Source: Lamellibrachia satsuma (Eukaryota; Annelida; Polychaeta; Sabellida; Siboglinidae). Taken from it: DNA of 64,000 nt. Shown here in pieces: positions 50,292 through 61,737 of this stretch. How positions within the stretch are numbered: position 1 is the stretch's first letter; every line of letters begins with the position of its first letter. Under the pieces are notes generated by a model that was not told the DNA's origin, did not search any database, and worked only from the letters and a program-made list of their open reading frames with translations. The stretch lies in contig BSQZ01000018.1 of the NCBI GenBank assembly GCA_033239005.1, positions 9,100,536 to 9,164,535 of the forward strand, written 5' to 3'. The position numbers were made by a program, and so were the translations under genes.

Positions 50292-50310
50292 TTCTCTCTC
50301 TCTTTCTCTC
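50226..50310. repeat. (CT)n microsatellite
   Basis: CT repeat at the same RT position as 5467-5580. Confidence 0.95.
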
Positions 50311-50760
50311 TTTTCGCCTTACATTATGTATTGTGCTGAAATGTGGGGAAATACATATGCTAGAAACTTAAAATGCTTAGCCTTGTTACAGAAAAGGTTG
50401 CAAGATTAATATGTGGTGCTCAGAGGTTGGACCACACATCTAACCAATTTTATGATCTCCGCATTATAAAATTGCCAGATATGGGGAAACTATAAATTAT
50501 TTAAATTATGCATAAGGCATTTACAATTCATTGCCAAACAACACTCGAAAGCTTTTCGTTCTGTATGACCCTACTTATATGACCAGACAGATTTTTGTAT
50601 TTAAACAAAAGTATGCACGCACTAATCTAAAGAAAATGTGTATATTAATTAATGGTGAAAAGTTATAGAATTCCCTTGACAGCTCATTAATTCATTGCAA
50701 GAATATTACTCTTTTCAAAAAGAACTATACAGTTCAAGTATTGCACATCTATGACTAACT

Positions 50761-51690
50761 CGATTATGGTAAAAAAATTTATTGTATTGCAGATGGATTT
50801 TTCATGTACAATAATTTAAAGAAATCACAAATATACTCAGAACTGATTTGTACAATACACGATTACACTTGTATACTTGTATTATTTAGTGTCACCTATA
50901 AGTGACAGGGCAAGCAACATAAGCATTAGGGCAAGCAACATAAGCATTAGGGCAAGCAACATAAGCATTAGGGCAAGCAACATAAGCATTATGCTTCTTC
51001 TTGCCATTTTTCAACTTATTGATGCTTAAAATTCAATTGTGCTTGTATGTATACTATTGATACTGTTGAAAGATACTTTACTATTATTATTATTATTATT
51101 ATTACATGTAGCTGATTCAACCAGGGTTGGTTTGTTGGCTCAACTCACACTTGGTGTGGGGCATGTTGAGCCACAGTGTAGCATAAGTGTGGTAAATGTT
51201 TTATTATGTTTTTATGTATAATTTACGTAGGTATTGTACTAAAATTTCATAACAACTCGGCCAACAGTTCTACTACACAATGGGGGCAACACGTCTCTGG
51301 CAAGTCTACACGCTTAATTAATAAGTCGACACACTTAATTTATATAGACTTGTAGGCCAATTGCAACCAGTGTAACTAACTGCTAATGTGATGCCTTGTA
51401 GCTATCCTATGTCCCAATTTGCTCGGAAAATGAATTCCTAAGTGCATTTTGGGGTAAAGATGATTCGACTTCGTTCTTTAACCGCTGCTCAACTAACCCT
51501 CCCTTGGGCGTTGGGTGGCTCAACTAACCCTCCCTTTGGCAATGGGTGGCTCAACTAGCCCCATTTCGAGAAATAAGCTTTGTTAAACAAACTTCTCATT
51601 AATGCGCCAAGTAATGTAAATGATCTTCTTCCCTGTGAATAGGTAAACCAATTCTAAGTGCACAGACAATAAAATCTGGTCAAATGCGTT
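50761..51690. other. Intergenic DNA with short repeats
   Basis: 50908-50991 is four copies of a 21-bp unit (gggcaagcaacataagcatt). 51060-51115 has (TTA)n. 51115-51570 contains several ggctcaactaaccct and ggcatgttgagcc words on both strands, resembling the interior of the ggggcaacacgg element at 20.7 kb. No gene seen. Confidence 0.6.
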
Positions 51691-51694
51691 GATA

Positions 51695-51960
51695 GTTTAC
51701 ACACCATTAGACATTAATCACAATCACCAAAAGTTTACACACCATTAGACATTAATCACAATCACCAAAAGTTTACACACCATTAGACATTAATCACAAT
51801 CACCAAAAGTTTACACACCATTAGACATTAATCACAATCACCAAAAGTTTACACATCATTAGACATTAATCACAATCACCAAAAGTTTACACACCATTAG
51901 ACATTAATCACAATCACCAAAAGTTTACACACCATTAGACATTAATCACAATCACCAAAA
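51695..51960. repeat. 38-bp tandem repeat, exactly 7 copies
   Basis: The unit beginning gtttacacaccattagacat repeats every 38 bp with almost no variation (one c-to-t), so it is young. Confidence 0.96.
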
Positions 51961-52139
51961 GTTTCGAAAACCATCATCAAAACATACTTTTAGCTCATGT
52001 GTTCTGACCGTTGTGACAAATGTAACCTATTATACGTCAACCGTGTTCTAAAAACATGTTTAATCACTGGGTGGTACCATATAACTGTTGCTGCTGTAGT
52101 TTCCTGGGAAACATGGGTGGCGCAACTAACACTGCGTTC

Positions 52140-52640
52140 CCCTATATACGTACGTACGTTGAGAAGGAGCCCTATCTCATTGAGTCTCTGGAAGGGGCTA
52201 CGCAAGTCCCTCATGTGATCCTCCTTGTTTTCACTGCCTACGATTACATCGCCCACGTACACAAAGTTCACGAATGGCAGGTCTTCAAGCAGTTGGTAAA
52301 CGTTGCTTCGGAAACACTGCGCTGCGTTCTTCAATCAACACACACGCACAGCGGAAGCGGATACCTATCGAGTTTGGTCATGGCGTTCAAATACCGAAAG
52401 TCCCCACATACATACCACAAGCCATCCGGTTTAGTCACTGCGTGTATCGGTGACGCCCAATTGGATTTGCACCGCTTTATGTCACCCGTGCCACTTTTGT
52501 CAACGCCGCCTTTTCCACCACGTTTCTTGAGGAGCGCACTGACGACCGGAAGTTCATTCGCGTGGATGGCAGCCGCTAGTTCGTTCCGCACCTCCGCGAC
52601 GGTGGATATCGTCTTGTGTATGACTTGTGTATGATTGCTG
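52140..52640 (-). pseudogene. Gypsy1 copy 2: gag-RT fusion by internal deletion
   Basis: Minus strand: TVAEVRNELAAAIHANELP (gag end) runs in frame straight into CKSNWASPIHAVTKPDGLW and DFRYLNAMTKLDRYPLP (RT). After a second deletion, FVNFVYVGDVIVGS and LRSPFQRLNEIGLLLN follow. Protease and first RT blocks are missing. The catalytic box again reads YVGD (52248-52259). Confidence 0.8.
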
Positions 52641-53837
52641 CTGTTTTTAAAAACAGACGATTTGTTTTTATATCTGGATATATGCAGTATATTCTTCATC
52701 AGCAATGCCATCCTATGTAAAGTAGTTTCGGAATGTGAAATCTAATTAGAATTGCTAAATTAATGATGAAAGACATAACAGTTGGTTGGTAATAAACACA
52801 CTGTACTATCAAGCGATACTAAAAATTAATTGGCGATATGCGCATCTCGGTGTTAAATAGTTGTTGGTATAATTTACTACGTCTATAACAATGCAGTCGT
52901 GTTGATTTGTAACTGTGCAACTCATCGACGTTAAATTTAGCCATTTGTGTGGCTTCTTTTAGAAAGTTCACACAGAAAGTGTTTCTTGTGACTGCATCTA
53001 ATGTATCCGGCCCAGACTAGGAGCTCTGAGTTTTATTTATGTAAACGACGCCAACACGTTGGACCCCATTGACTGAAGGAACCACCCCTCGACATACTAA
53101 ACACGTTGCCAGGCCTGGGCGATTGTCCTCGAAATCACCCATCGAAGGGGGCAAAATGCATTTATTCATAGGAATGACACCAAGGCTAAAAACTATGTCA
53201 AATGTTCCCGTGGGATTACATGAGTATGGAACGACCAATGCAAGCAACTGTGGGCGGGGATTCCCCCTGCCAGCAACCAACAAATGTTTTGTGTGCCGAA
53301 CGCATATTGGTTGTCATCAAGTAAAAGCAAACACGAGACTAATAGTACGTACACACATTTAGTAAGTAGTCAAAACATGATCAAGCACTCACACAATGTG
53401 CCATGGGTTAACAGATCCAAAAAGAAAACCAGGTGACTCGCCAGGTCACTGTCTTAACCATCCGACAGAGGCCGACACTGTCTGTGTAGACTTGTGTGTC
53501 ATAACACAGATATGATCATGGAACATCTTCCCCTTGTAGAAATGTGTAACAACAACAAAACAAAACAGATAATTAAACCGTATAACTAACGCTGTCAACA
53601 AAAAGTCTATAGCAGTGACATTAAGAATAAGAGTAAACAGTAATAATAATAATAATTGTAATAATGATGATGATAATATAATAATAATAATGATAACAAC
53701 ATTAATAATAATAATAATAATACTTATAATAATAATAATGCTAATGCTAATAATAGTAGTAATAATAATACAAAGGTCCAGACTATCACTACTACTACTA
53801 CTACTACTACACCAATTACAAGCCCAGTCTATCCACA
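52641..53837. repeat. DR1 and DR2 copies and (AAT)n
   Basis: 52797-52990 is DR1. 53030-53280 contains ttatttatgtaaacgacgcc and resembles 35370-35560. 53640-53810 is an (AAT)n/(ACT)n region. No gene seen. Confidence 0.6.
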
Positions 53838-54670
53838 CGTTTAAATACTCTCCCCGACCGAGTGGTCACCAGTTCAGGGACTGGCGAATTGTCTGTAGCG
53901 CTGGGCTGGTGGTGATTGTAATACATGCTGATCAACTGCTGCAGCTTGCTGTTGAGAAGTGGCTGGTGTTGAGTCAGTCAACCGATCTCTGGGTGCAACG
54001 TCTCCAGGTGGCAGCACGCGCACGAGTCAATATGCCTATACTGATATTATGGCCACTTCCCCTAATGTGCATTAGGAATGACCGTTGAAATGTAGTACTT
54101 ATAAAAAAGATAAATATATGCTTTGCAGAAATCTGAGTTTATATTGAGCTGAATCTAAGTACTTTTAATTAGCCTAATATTTTTGTTTTTTATACACAAT
54201 ATTTACTTAATCCAAAAAGAACTTAGATTTAACTCAAGAAAAACTCTGATTTCTGTAAAGCCAATGTGTGTCCACAATTGCCGCAACCCACTCACTCCTG
54301 CCAGGTTGTGTCAGCTGAATTCTGACAGTTTCACCGACATTCAAATATCGCAATTCGCGACGTAGTTAGCAGAATTCAGCGTTGATCGGAACTTCTGCCG
54401 TTGATTGCTGTGCTGCTAGACGGACCACTTGGTGTCAGCTTGTTGCCAGTGACTGGCAGAAGAGTTCTAGTACATCTACCAAAACGACTGCGTCAACATC
54501 AGCCTGACTGCATCAAAGGATGTCTGTTGTGTAGGCGACCACGCTTAGGGCACATCCTTCTTGAGCAGGTTGTGAATCCGTTGCACGGTGTTGGTCAGAT
54601 GAGGCATGAAACGTTCGAGGTAATTTGGCAAACCCATAAATCGGCGTAGCTCACCGAGGTTGGTGGGTGG
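53838..54670 (-). pseudogene. Gypsy2 copy 3: RNase H connection, integrase tail and 3' region
   Basis: 53850-53935 is one degenerate 68-bp unit. 53936-54470 matches 9564-10110. The minus strand near 54365-54260 reads LRYLNVGETVRIQLTQPG, the post-core integrase segment. 54660-54550 reads ELRRFMGLPNYLERFMPHL, the RT-RNase H connection. The two are brought together by deletion, with the junction near 54468. Confidence 0.65.
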
Positions 54671-55990
54671 CTACATAACACAACTACATAAGGGTAGTCA
54701 ACGCATTGTTCTCCAGGTTCGAAGCGATTTTAATCGTATACAGACGGCCACGTATATAGTAGCAATATAATCACTCACGATGACAATGAATATAACAGTG
54801 AAGATATATTTCACTGTAAACCGTAAAGAAAAGTAATGAATGTAAACATCACTTAAAATGTATATACACTCTTAGTCTAGAAGATTTCGTAAATTCTGAC
54901 CGGAAATTTTTTAATCCAATGCTAAAGCAGGTAGGGCCCGCCAGGACCACCCTTACTGAAAATTTGGATGCCTAAAATTCTGCATGACTACACACCTCAG
55001 TGTGAATTTAAAATAGTCTTGCCCGCCCTTCGGAAACGTTCCCCGGGATATTTATACTCCCAGTTTCCCAAAAGTACGACACGTAATTCCTGTCCGTTTG
55101 TGACACAATTTCGGTGTCGACACAGTACTCTGTCGGTGTCTACACAGTACTCTTATAAAGCATTACAACCATCACGAACAAACACTCTACAACAATTGCT
55201 ACAGTACTGGATACATGTCCCGGATACGTTTCCCACATTAGAAAAGTAGCATTGGAGACTAGCGAAAGTCAAAATACGCATTAATTCCTGTCTGTTTAAG
55301 CAAGTCCGTTGTTAGAAAACTTAATTCTAACTATGCCTTTCGTGTTTCACTTGTAAACCAATAATATGCTCGCGAAACTTCACTAGCTGATCATGGGTTT
55401 TAGCGAATTACTGAAAGCATTTGGTTTACCGAAGGTACAATACGCTAGTTTCGTTGGCTGTAGAGTCGCACTAACGTTGGCATTCAGAACGTCGACGTCG
55501 ATCGCTGTTCCAAAGAATGTTTTTGACAATTGATCGTACATGTCGAGTAATCCCGTTTCACCGTGCGCATCGGCTTCGGAGTGGACATTGTCTTTTTTAA
55601 TATCTGCGATACGTATGATCTTAAGTTTTCGCGTTTGCTACGTTGTGGAGTCAAGTCGTCAATCACCAATTTGAAACGTTGTATTTTGAAGCGTAATCCC
55701 GGGATTTCGGTCGGCGTTGCTATTGTAACTGTAACTACGTAGCCATGTCGATTTCATCACCGCCTATTACAAGGAATCTGTTAAGCAGAAAATACGGTTC
55801 ATAAAAACGTACGTCCCTGTGGACGTATTCAGTCGACTTTGCAGCTGTCATCAGTGTGTAAAATACACACAGAGCGCCATAGCTGCGCATTTCTGCCGCT
55901 TTATTTCTGTCTCAGTCGGTGCTAAGTTCTGTCGCTTTCTGAAATACTTCGTCTTCGTTAATGACTCACTGTCAATGTCGAATATGTCCG
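54671..55990. other. Intergenic DNA, no supported gene
   Basis: A direct repeat of the word tcggtgtc(g/t)acacagtactc lies at 55112-55150. The minus-strand frame at 55484-55669 has no recognised motif. It may be the 3' part of the Gypsy element to the right. Confidence 0.4.
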
Positions 55991-55999
55991 CTGCTTCGC

Positions 56000-56600
56000 G
56001 AGGGGTTACAGCCCGTGTCCTGGGGCGGAGCGCACTGTCCGTCGCGGGTCGGTAAGCCTGGGGCTCGGCTGTCTGTTATCTGTCGCTCGATGATACACTA
56101 CGTGCTCGCTTACGTCGCTTACGTGTGACTTGACTAGGTTGCACAGAGGGACCGTCTCGAATTTGATCAGGGCCAGTGTCAAAGGAAATTGATGACGAAT
56201 TGGACGTGGGTTGCATGAGTCCCAATTTTGTTCGGGGTTAACGATTCGAAATTTTTCTGCGTTTAGCACTTTGGTTTTAACTGTCTGTTGGTGGTGGAGA
56301 TACATAACTGGACCCCTTACTCGGGTCACTGTCCAGTGTGGGTCGCACCTAGAAGTTAAAGTCACTCTGGCTTCCGATTTAAAAATCACCGAATCTCCAG
56401 GTGAAATTGGACGGGCGTTAGCTTTCCTGGTTAATCTTTCTTGTTGGATCATGGATCGAGCTGTTTTCAAAGCTCGCGCTAACTCATCGAGTCGATTACC
56501 AAAAGTTTGGTCATTAGAAATGCGCAGTGCCTTTTGTAGATACAATGTCTCTAAGCCACCTGCTATGAGGAAATCTCGCGAGCATGATTACTATACTCTG
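56000..56600 (-). pseudogene. Gypsy3 integrase C-terminal region
   Basis: The minus-strand frame 56545-56006 reads LARALKTARSMIQQER, ISPGDSVIFKSEARVTL, DPHWTVTRVRGPVMYLHHQQ and KVLNAEKFRIVNPEQNWDSC. The PGD-V and DPHW-TVTRVRGPV-HHQ-T-K-LN order is that of the chromodomain-like tail of Gypsy integrases. No catalytic core is visible to the right, so the fragment is 5'-truncated. Confidence 0.75.
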
Positions 56601-57345
56601 ATGTTGTGAAGCTGTTCGAAACGATTGTAGTCCTACAAGTTTAAACAAGAATTAATAAACTGTTCATACAAGACAAGTTATGGAGGCATGAGTTTGCAAA
56701 AACATGAATTTGTGAACTATTTTACATATTTAAGCGTACGCGCGTGCGGGTTTCATGCAGACATTTGGATAACTATTAGTCCTGCCAGCTGGCGTCGGTT
56801 TTATAGGAAACTGGGCACCCCATTTTTCAAGGTTTGGATCCGCCTATGCGCATGTGCAATGTTACATACACATGTGTCTATAATATTGCTACATTCTCCC
56901 GGTTTTGCAAACCTGCGCCAAAGAAAAGTTGACGGGGTAATCTTCCTGATTCTTATTCGGACACCGACTGAGAAGAAGAAGAAAGGTTATTTTTTAAATT
57001 GTGAACATGAGATAATAATTGAAATATTCATGTACAGGCAAATGTTTATAATGAATGTGCTGCACAGAGGAGTAAGTATGTTTATGTGGGCATTGTCTTC
57101 AATATTATTTTTTATTTCTATTATTGTAATAATGTTGGCTATTAGAAATTACCATTGAAAAAAGATTTGTTCAGTAGCAAAATACTTGCTGAACTATGCA
57201 TCTCCAATGCTGAGAGTAATGTTAACACAGCCATTGCATTGTAACTAATTAACTAGAGCTTATTTTGATGTCGTATGTTTACTCAATAGTTTGGTATGGT
57301 GTGATTCACTGATGACACCAGCGATAGAGAAACTGCCGTGAAATG
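56601..57345. other. Inner part of the right inverted-duplication arm
   Basis: 57020-57345 pairs inverted with 46600-46920. The 156-codon frame at 56688-57158 has no recognised motif and overlaps the duplicated noncoding stretch, so I do not call it a gene. Confidence 0.6.
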
Positions 57346-57363
57346 CCGTAAATGAACGTTCAT

Positions 57364-57900
<537 letters not shown>

Positions 57901-59215
57901 TGGTACATTGTATATATGATTACATATTCATATATATGATATTAATCATTTTGGGACACGTACAGCATGCCCAATTTTGGTCAGCATGTGTGTGCCTGTG
58001 TGCGTGCGCGTGTGTTTGCGTGCGTGCGTGTTTGTGTGTGTGCATGCGTGCGGGTGTTCAGCGTCACGGAAATGTAACTGGAAACACTTTAAAGTTTAAT
58101 AAATTATCATAACAGGTATACTGCTCACAATGTATTTCATCAACAAATACACGCACATGTGATCACGCACTCAAATGTTTGGTACAACTGTTTGTCTGAC
58201 ATTCTTTCTCACATCATTTGCGCTACATTTTGGGCAATAATTGTCAAAACGAGATCACAAACTTGAAGCAGAGGCGACATTCAAACCTAAGTTAAACACC
58301 AAACAACGTCATTGTTAAAAAGTTAATTTGCACTATATGTCAGTGCGACAGATGTACGACATGACGTTGGTACAAACAATAATTAATTAACCCAGTTTAT
58401 GCAACCAACAGCAGGGTGACATGAGCTAATTTAACTACTTGGCAGACGTTTCCAAAACATATTTACGTATTTATCATTCGCACGAATTGAATAAAGTCAC
58501 GCACAAAGGTGTGGCCGTTGTGTCGACTACAGCTTGGTGTAAATGTTCGTGCACCAACATGTTGGATTTAAGTTCGTGTGTTTGCTCAGCTTTTTAATAT
58601 GTTCAATTTAATATGTATTTGATTTAATTGTTATACAATAGTTCCCGGGCCTAATGTTGTGTAGTCCGGTGCTCGATCATGAATTTAATACACATTTTCA
58701 TAGAGGGTGTTATCGATGTAATGTCTCCCATTGCTCTCAGCAGTGCCTGTGTCTCTGCAAACGAATGTACACAAGAAACCATCAGTTTTACAAAAGAACC
58801 ATTACACTTATTCTATTGCGTAGATTATGTTGTCCATCATAACATATTTGTTGAAATATATTGTTGATGCGTACCACGATCACCGAAAAGCAAACCATCT
58901 GATCCACTTTAGTACACAAATAAATTTTACCCCACCAGTTAGGGCGTTTTAAGCCACTACTCTTACTACTAATGGAAGCAATGAATCGTTAACTACAGCT
59001 GTCAATCAAGGAGTGAATATTACATGACCAGGCAACACCATACATCACAATACATCCACATCCCAACATGTTTCTAAGTAATAAATGTCTTCCTAGCAAT
59101 TCCCAAACAATTATCCTAATGAAAATAGTGTTGCTGAACAATTATCCAAATGGAAAGAGTTTTGTTGAAAGAATGCATAAAGCAGTAGGTGTGTTGATAT
59201 TTTAAAACATGTTAC
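57901..59215. repeat. Right arm of inverted duplication (contains inverted block C)
   Basis: Reverse complement of 43160-44490, with small indels. 57985-58050 is an impure (GT)n. No gene seen. Confidence 0.8.
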
Positions 59216-60300
59216 CAGGAAGCCTTTTCTTGAACTGAGAAGCACCTTCCACTCTTGGAATGTCTGACCAGCCTCATCTTCCTGGCGTTCACTTCATGCT
59301 GTACATACGTTACCATGATGAATGAGATACTTTATCATTTCATTGAAGCGGGACTGCTTCATGCAACTATAAACAACTAGGGTCAGTGTGACATGAAGTC
59401 ATGTTAATGGGACTGCGTCATGCAATTATAAGCAACTAAGGTCAGTGTGACATAATGTCTTATTAACGGGACTGCGACATGCAAGTATGGACAACTGGGG
59501 TCAGTTTGACATAGTTTGACAAGGAAGATGAGTAACGGGAATCTATGTGTCACTCCTGCAGATAACCACACGCGTATACACACACACGCACAAATGCACA
59601 CACACACGCACAAACGCACACATGCATACACCCACACACACGCGCGCGCGCACACAAACGCACACACGCACACACCCAGACGCGCACGCACGCACAGGCC
59701 CCCATACAGGCACATTTTAAGCTGACAAACTACACCGTTTCTAATTATTTAGGAGAGGAGAGTAGTGGTTGTGTCTGTGTGTGACGTCGTGGCGCAGTGG
59801 TTGCTTCTCACGCGGTACTATCAGATCTGCATTATCTTGCTGTCACTCGAAGCTTGGACAAATTCTGTTCATTCTACGTTTCCCAAGTTCATTCTGATGT
59901 ACACATTTGTGGATATGTATGTAGTTGTAGAATTGTGTCATCACATTGTTTTTACAGCATGGCTCAATGTTTCCGGGAGATGTTCAATCAGTGAACAGCT
60001 TTGCAAGAGACAAAGTGTAAAGCGCTTTGAGCCTTACAAACTTCTTGCATCAAATACTAAACTAGAACGTACCTTTTCATTTGTTGAGGTATTCAATCAC
60101 ACAGGCCGCGCCTTTCGGTGAAACTTTCATATACGTCCATAAAATATTAAGGTGGAAATTCCAAGATTGTAAATAGAACTACCCATTTGTTTCTGTCGCG
60201 GCCTAAACTGAAGTGGTGCCGCTCCTTGGTCACAACATTAAGAAAACATCAATTTATTTCGACGCGCAAAACAACCCTTGACAGGATCGATCCTTGCTGG
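59216..60300. other. Upstream flank of gene copy 4
   Basis: 59335-59520 has three units with gggactgc(g/t)tcatgcaa, the inverted form of the units at 24650-24780. 59575-59700 is (CA)n. 59755-60230 aligns inverted with 24020-24490. No gene seen. Confidence 0.7.
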
Positions 60301-60307
60301 AGCCTGC

Positions 60308-60316
60308 TATATAAAG
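60308..60316 (+). promoter_or_regulatory. TATA box of gene copy 4
   Basis: TATATAAAG, 82 bp before the start codon and followed by tcgtacg as in copy 3. Confidence 0.7.
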
Positions 60317-60397
60317 TCGTACGTTGTACAGAGATGTCACAAGGCGACCACTGAGAGAACATCCGGTTGTTTCACCGACGAGTAGAAGAGAGCAAAG

Positions 60398-60458
60398 ATG
60401 ACGCTGTGGCCGACTTGTGTACTGCTGGTGCTGTGTGTCCTGGCGAAATCTTCTATGG
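60398..60458 (+). CDS. Secreted-protein family copy 4, exon 1 only in window
   Basis: Signal-peptide exon of 61 bp starting MTLWPTCVLLVLCVLAKSS, ending in phase 1 before GTAAGA, exactly as in the other copies. Intron 1 begins like that of copy 1 (taagatt, aataccaaacag) and is cut at 60499/60500 by a LINE-B insertion. The remaining exons would lie to the right of the window, so integrity of the gene cannot be judged. Confidence 0.7.
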
Positions 60459-60576
60459 GTAAGATTAAGTTTTTTAATGAATAGATAAATACCAAACAGT
60501 CAAGTCTGGGTGCGAGAAGTCCTGGGCTGAGGTCCAGGCAGATAGTTTTAGTTTTGAGTGTAGGGGATGCGCAAGG

Positions 60577-61737
60577 ATGAAGGAAGTAGAGGTGGAGTTG
60601 GAAGAGCTGAGGCTGCTCGTTGTGGCAATGGTGGGAAGGGAACAGGGGAGTTGTGCAAGTAGTTCCGGTGGGGGAACTGTAGACGATAAAGTGGGGAAAG
60701 ACAAGAGAGATGCTAGGGAGAGCTCACCTCAGCCTGGGAGGAAGCTGAGAGGAGGGAAGGTGACAGGTCATAGGGAGACAGGACATAAGGAGACGGGAAG
60801 GAAAGGAACGGGAGGGAAGACAACCAGAGTGAAGGAGAGGGGAGTAGGGGAGACAGGAGGGAAGGAGAAGGGAGTGGGGGAGACGGGAGGGAAGACAACC
60901 GGAGTGAAGGAGAGGGGAGTAGCAGAGACAGGAGGGAAGGAGAAGGGAGTGGGGGAGACGGGAGGGAAAACAACTGGAGTGAAGGAGAGGGGAGTAGGGG
61001 AGACAGGAGGGAAGGAGAAGGGAGTGGGAGAGACGGAAGGGAAAACAACTGGAGTGAAGGAGAGGGGAGAAACAAGAGCAAAGAAGTGGGAAGTGGGGGA
61101 GACAGGAGGGAAGGGGTCAGGACAGAATGTGAAGGAGGGGATCGAAAGGAAGAGTTATTCTGCAGCAGTGATAGAGGGGGTGAGGAAGAGAGCGAGGGTG
61201 TTTGTGGGGGATTCGATAGTTAGGAAGACCGACAGAGTCTTAAACAAGGGAGATGATGTGGTGGTCTGCTTGCCTGGAGCCAAAATAGAGGCGATAACTG
61301 AGAGGGTAAAAAACATCGTACGCTCGGGTAATGGTGGATCTGTTTTAGTACACGTAGGGACAAATAACGTAGAGAGGGAGGGTACAACTGCCATAGTTAG
61401 GAAATATAGGCAGTTGGTCAGAATACTAAAACAGACGCGGGTTGAGCAGGTAATACTGTCAGGGATTTTACCTGTAATGCGCAGGAGGGGTCACAAATAT
61501 CGAAATTGTCGGGGGATGGCAATTAACATGTTAGTCCAGAGGCTGTGTAGGGAAGAGGAAGTTGGATTTGTGGATTTATGGGAAAGTTTTGTTGGGAGGG
61601 CAGATATGTACATGAAGGATGGGCTTCATTTAAGTGGAAAGGGGGCGGCAGTATTCGCGGACAAACTTTCAGCAGCAGTAGATAGCGACTTGGGTACAAT
61701 GACAAATATTTTTGGAAGTAAACATTATTTAAACTAG
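60577..61737 (+). CDS. LINE-B ORF1: basic repeat region plus SGNH/GDSL esterase-like domain
   Basis: 386 codons, uninterrupted. Residues 1-25 form an acidic helix (VEVELEELRLLVVAMVG). Residues about 80-190 are a Gly/Lys/Glu-rich low-complexity region built from a 25-residue (75-bp) unit with TTGVKERGVGETGGKEKG. Residues 205-375 are the esterase-like domain: VFVGDSIVRK with G211-D212-S213, HVGTNN at 259-264, and DGLHL with D348 and H351, the expected catalytic Ser and Asp/His. CR1-clade LINEs are known to carry such an esterase in ORF1. The likely role is in the retrotransposition RNP. The true N-terminus is missing (see the element entry), so 60577 is only the first available ATG. The frame ends at TAG 61735-61737, directly after a slippery heptamer. 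Confidence 0.85.
   Translation: MKEVEVELEELRLLVVAMVGREQGSCASSSGGGTVDDKVGKDKRDARESSPQPGRKLRGGKVTGHRETGHKETGRKGTGGKTTRVKERGVGETGGKEKGVGETGGKTTGVKERGVAETGGKEKGVGETGGKTTGVKERGVGETGGKEKGVGETEGKTTGVKERGETRAKKWEVGETGGKGSGQNVKEGIERKSYSAAVIEGVRKRARVFVGDSIVRKTDRVLNKGDDVVVCLPGAKIEAITERVKNIVRSGNGGSVLVHVGTNNVEREGTTAIVRKYRQLVRILKQTRVEQVILSGILPVMRRRGHKYRNCRGMAINMLVQRLCREEEVGFVDLWESFVGRADMYMKDGLHLSGKGAAVFADKLSAAVDSDLGTMTNIFGSKHYLN

Larger units (their letters stand above)
48880..50760 (+). mobile_element. LINE-A copy 2, decayed
   Basis: Begins with the ORF1 coiled coil (RINILEAQVNELEQ, 48880-48925). Then come a PHD-like finger (49014-49277), a fragment with FGFEND (about 49325), a deleted endonuclease, RT start TDFTDINVSMVK (49565-49600), LISLLPQFKQNQK, FADEMNIFY (50058-50085) and LNVWFSVNRLSLNITKSN. 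It passes through a (CT)n tract into a 3' part with CAEMWGN and LALLQKRL. About 1 kb of endonuclease present in copy 1 is missing between 49490 and 49530. Confidence 0.8.

Noticed and set aside
50226..50310. Poly(CT) as a polypyrimidine tract of a host intron
   Set aside because: It lies inside the LINE-A RT at the same position in both copies; no exon follows.
56688..57158. 156-codon frame with hydrophobic C-terminus
   Set aside because: No recognised motif; its second half is duplicated noncoding DNA (inverted at 46.7-46.9 kb) where the frame is not kept.
60713..61081. Minus-strand Leu/Pro/Ser-rich frame
   Set aside because: Antisense shadow of the low-complexity part of LINE-B ORF1.
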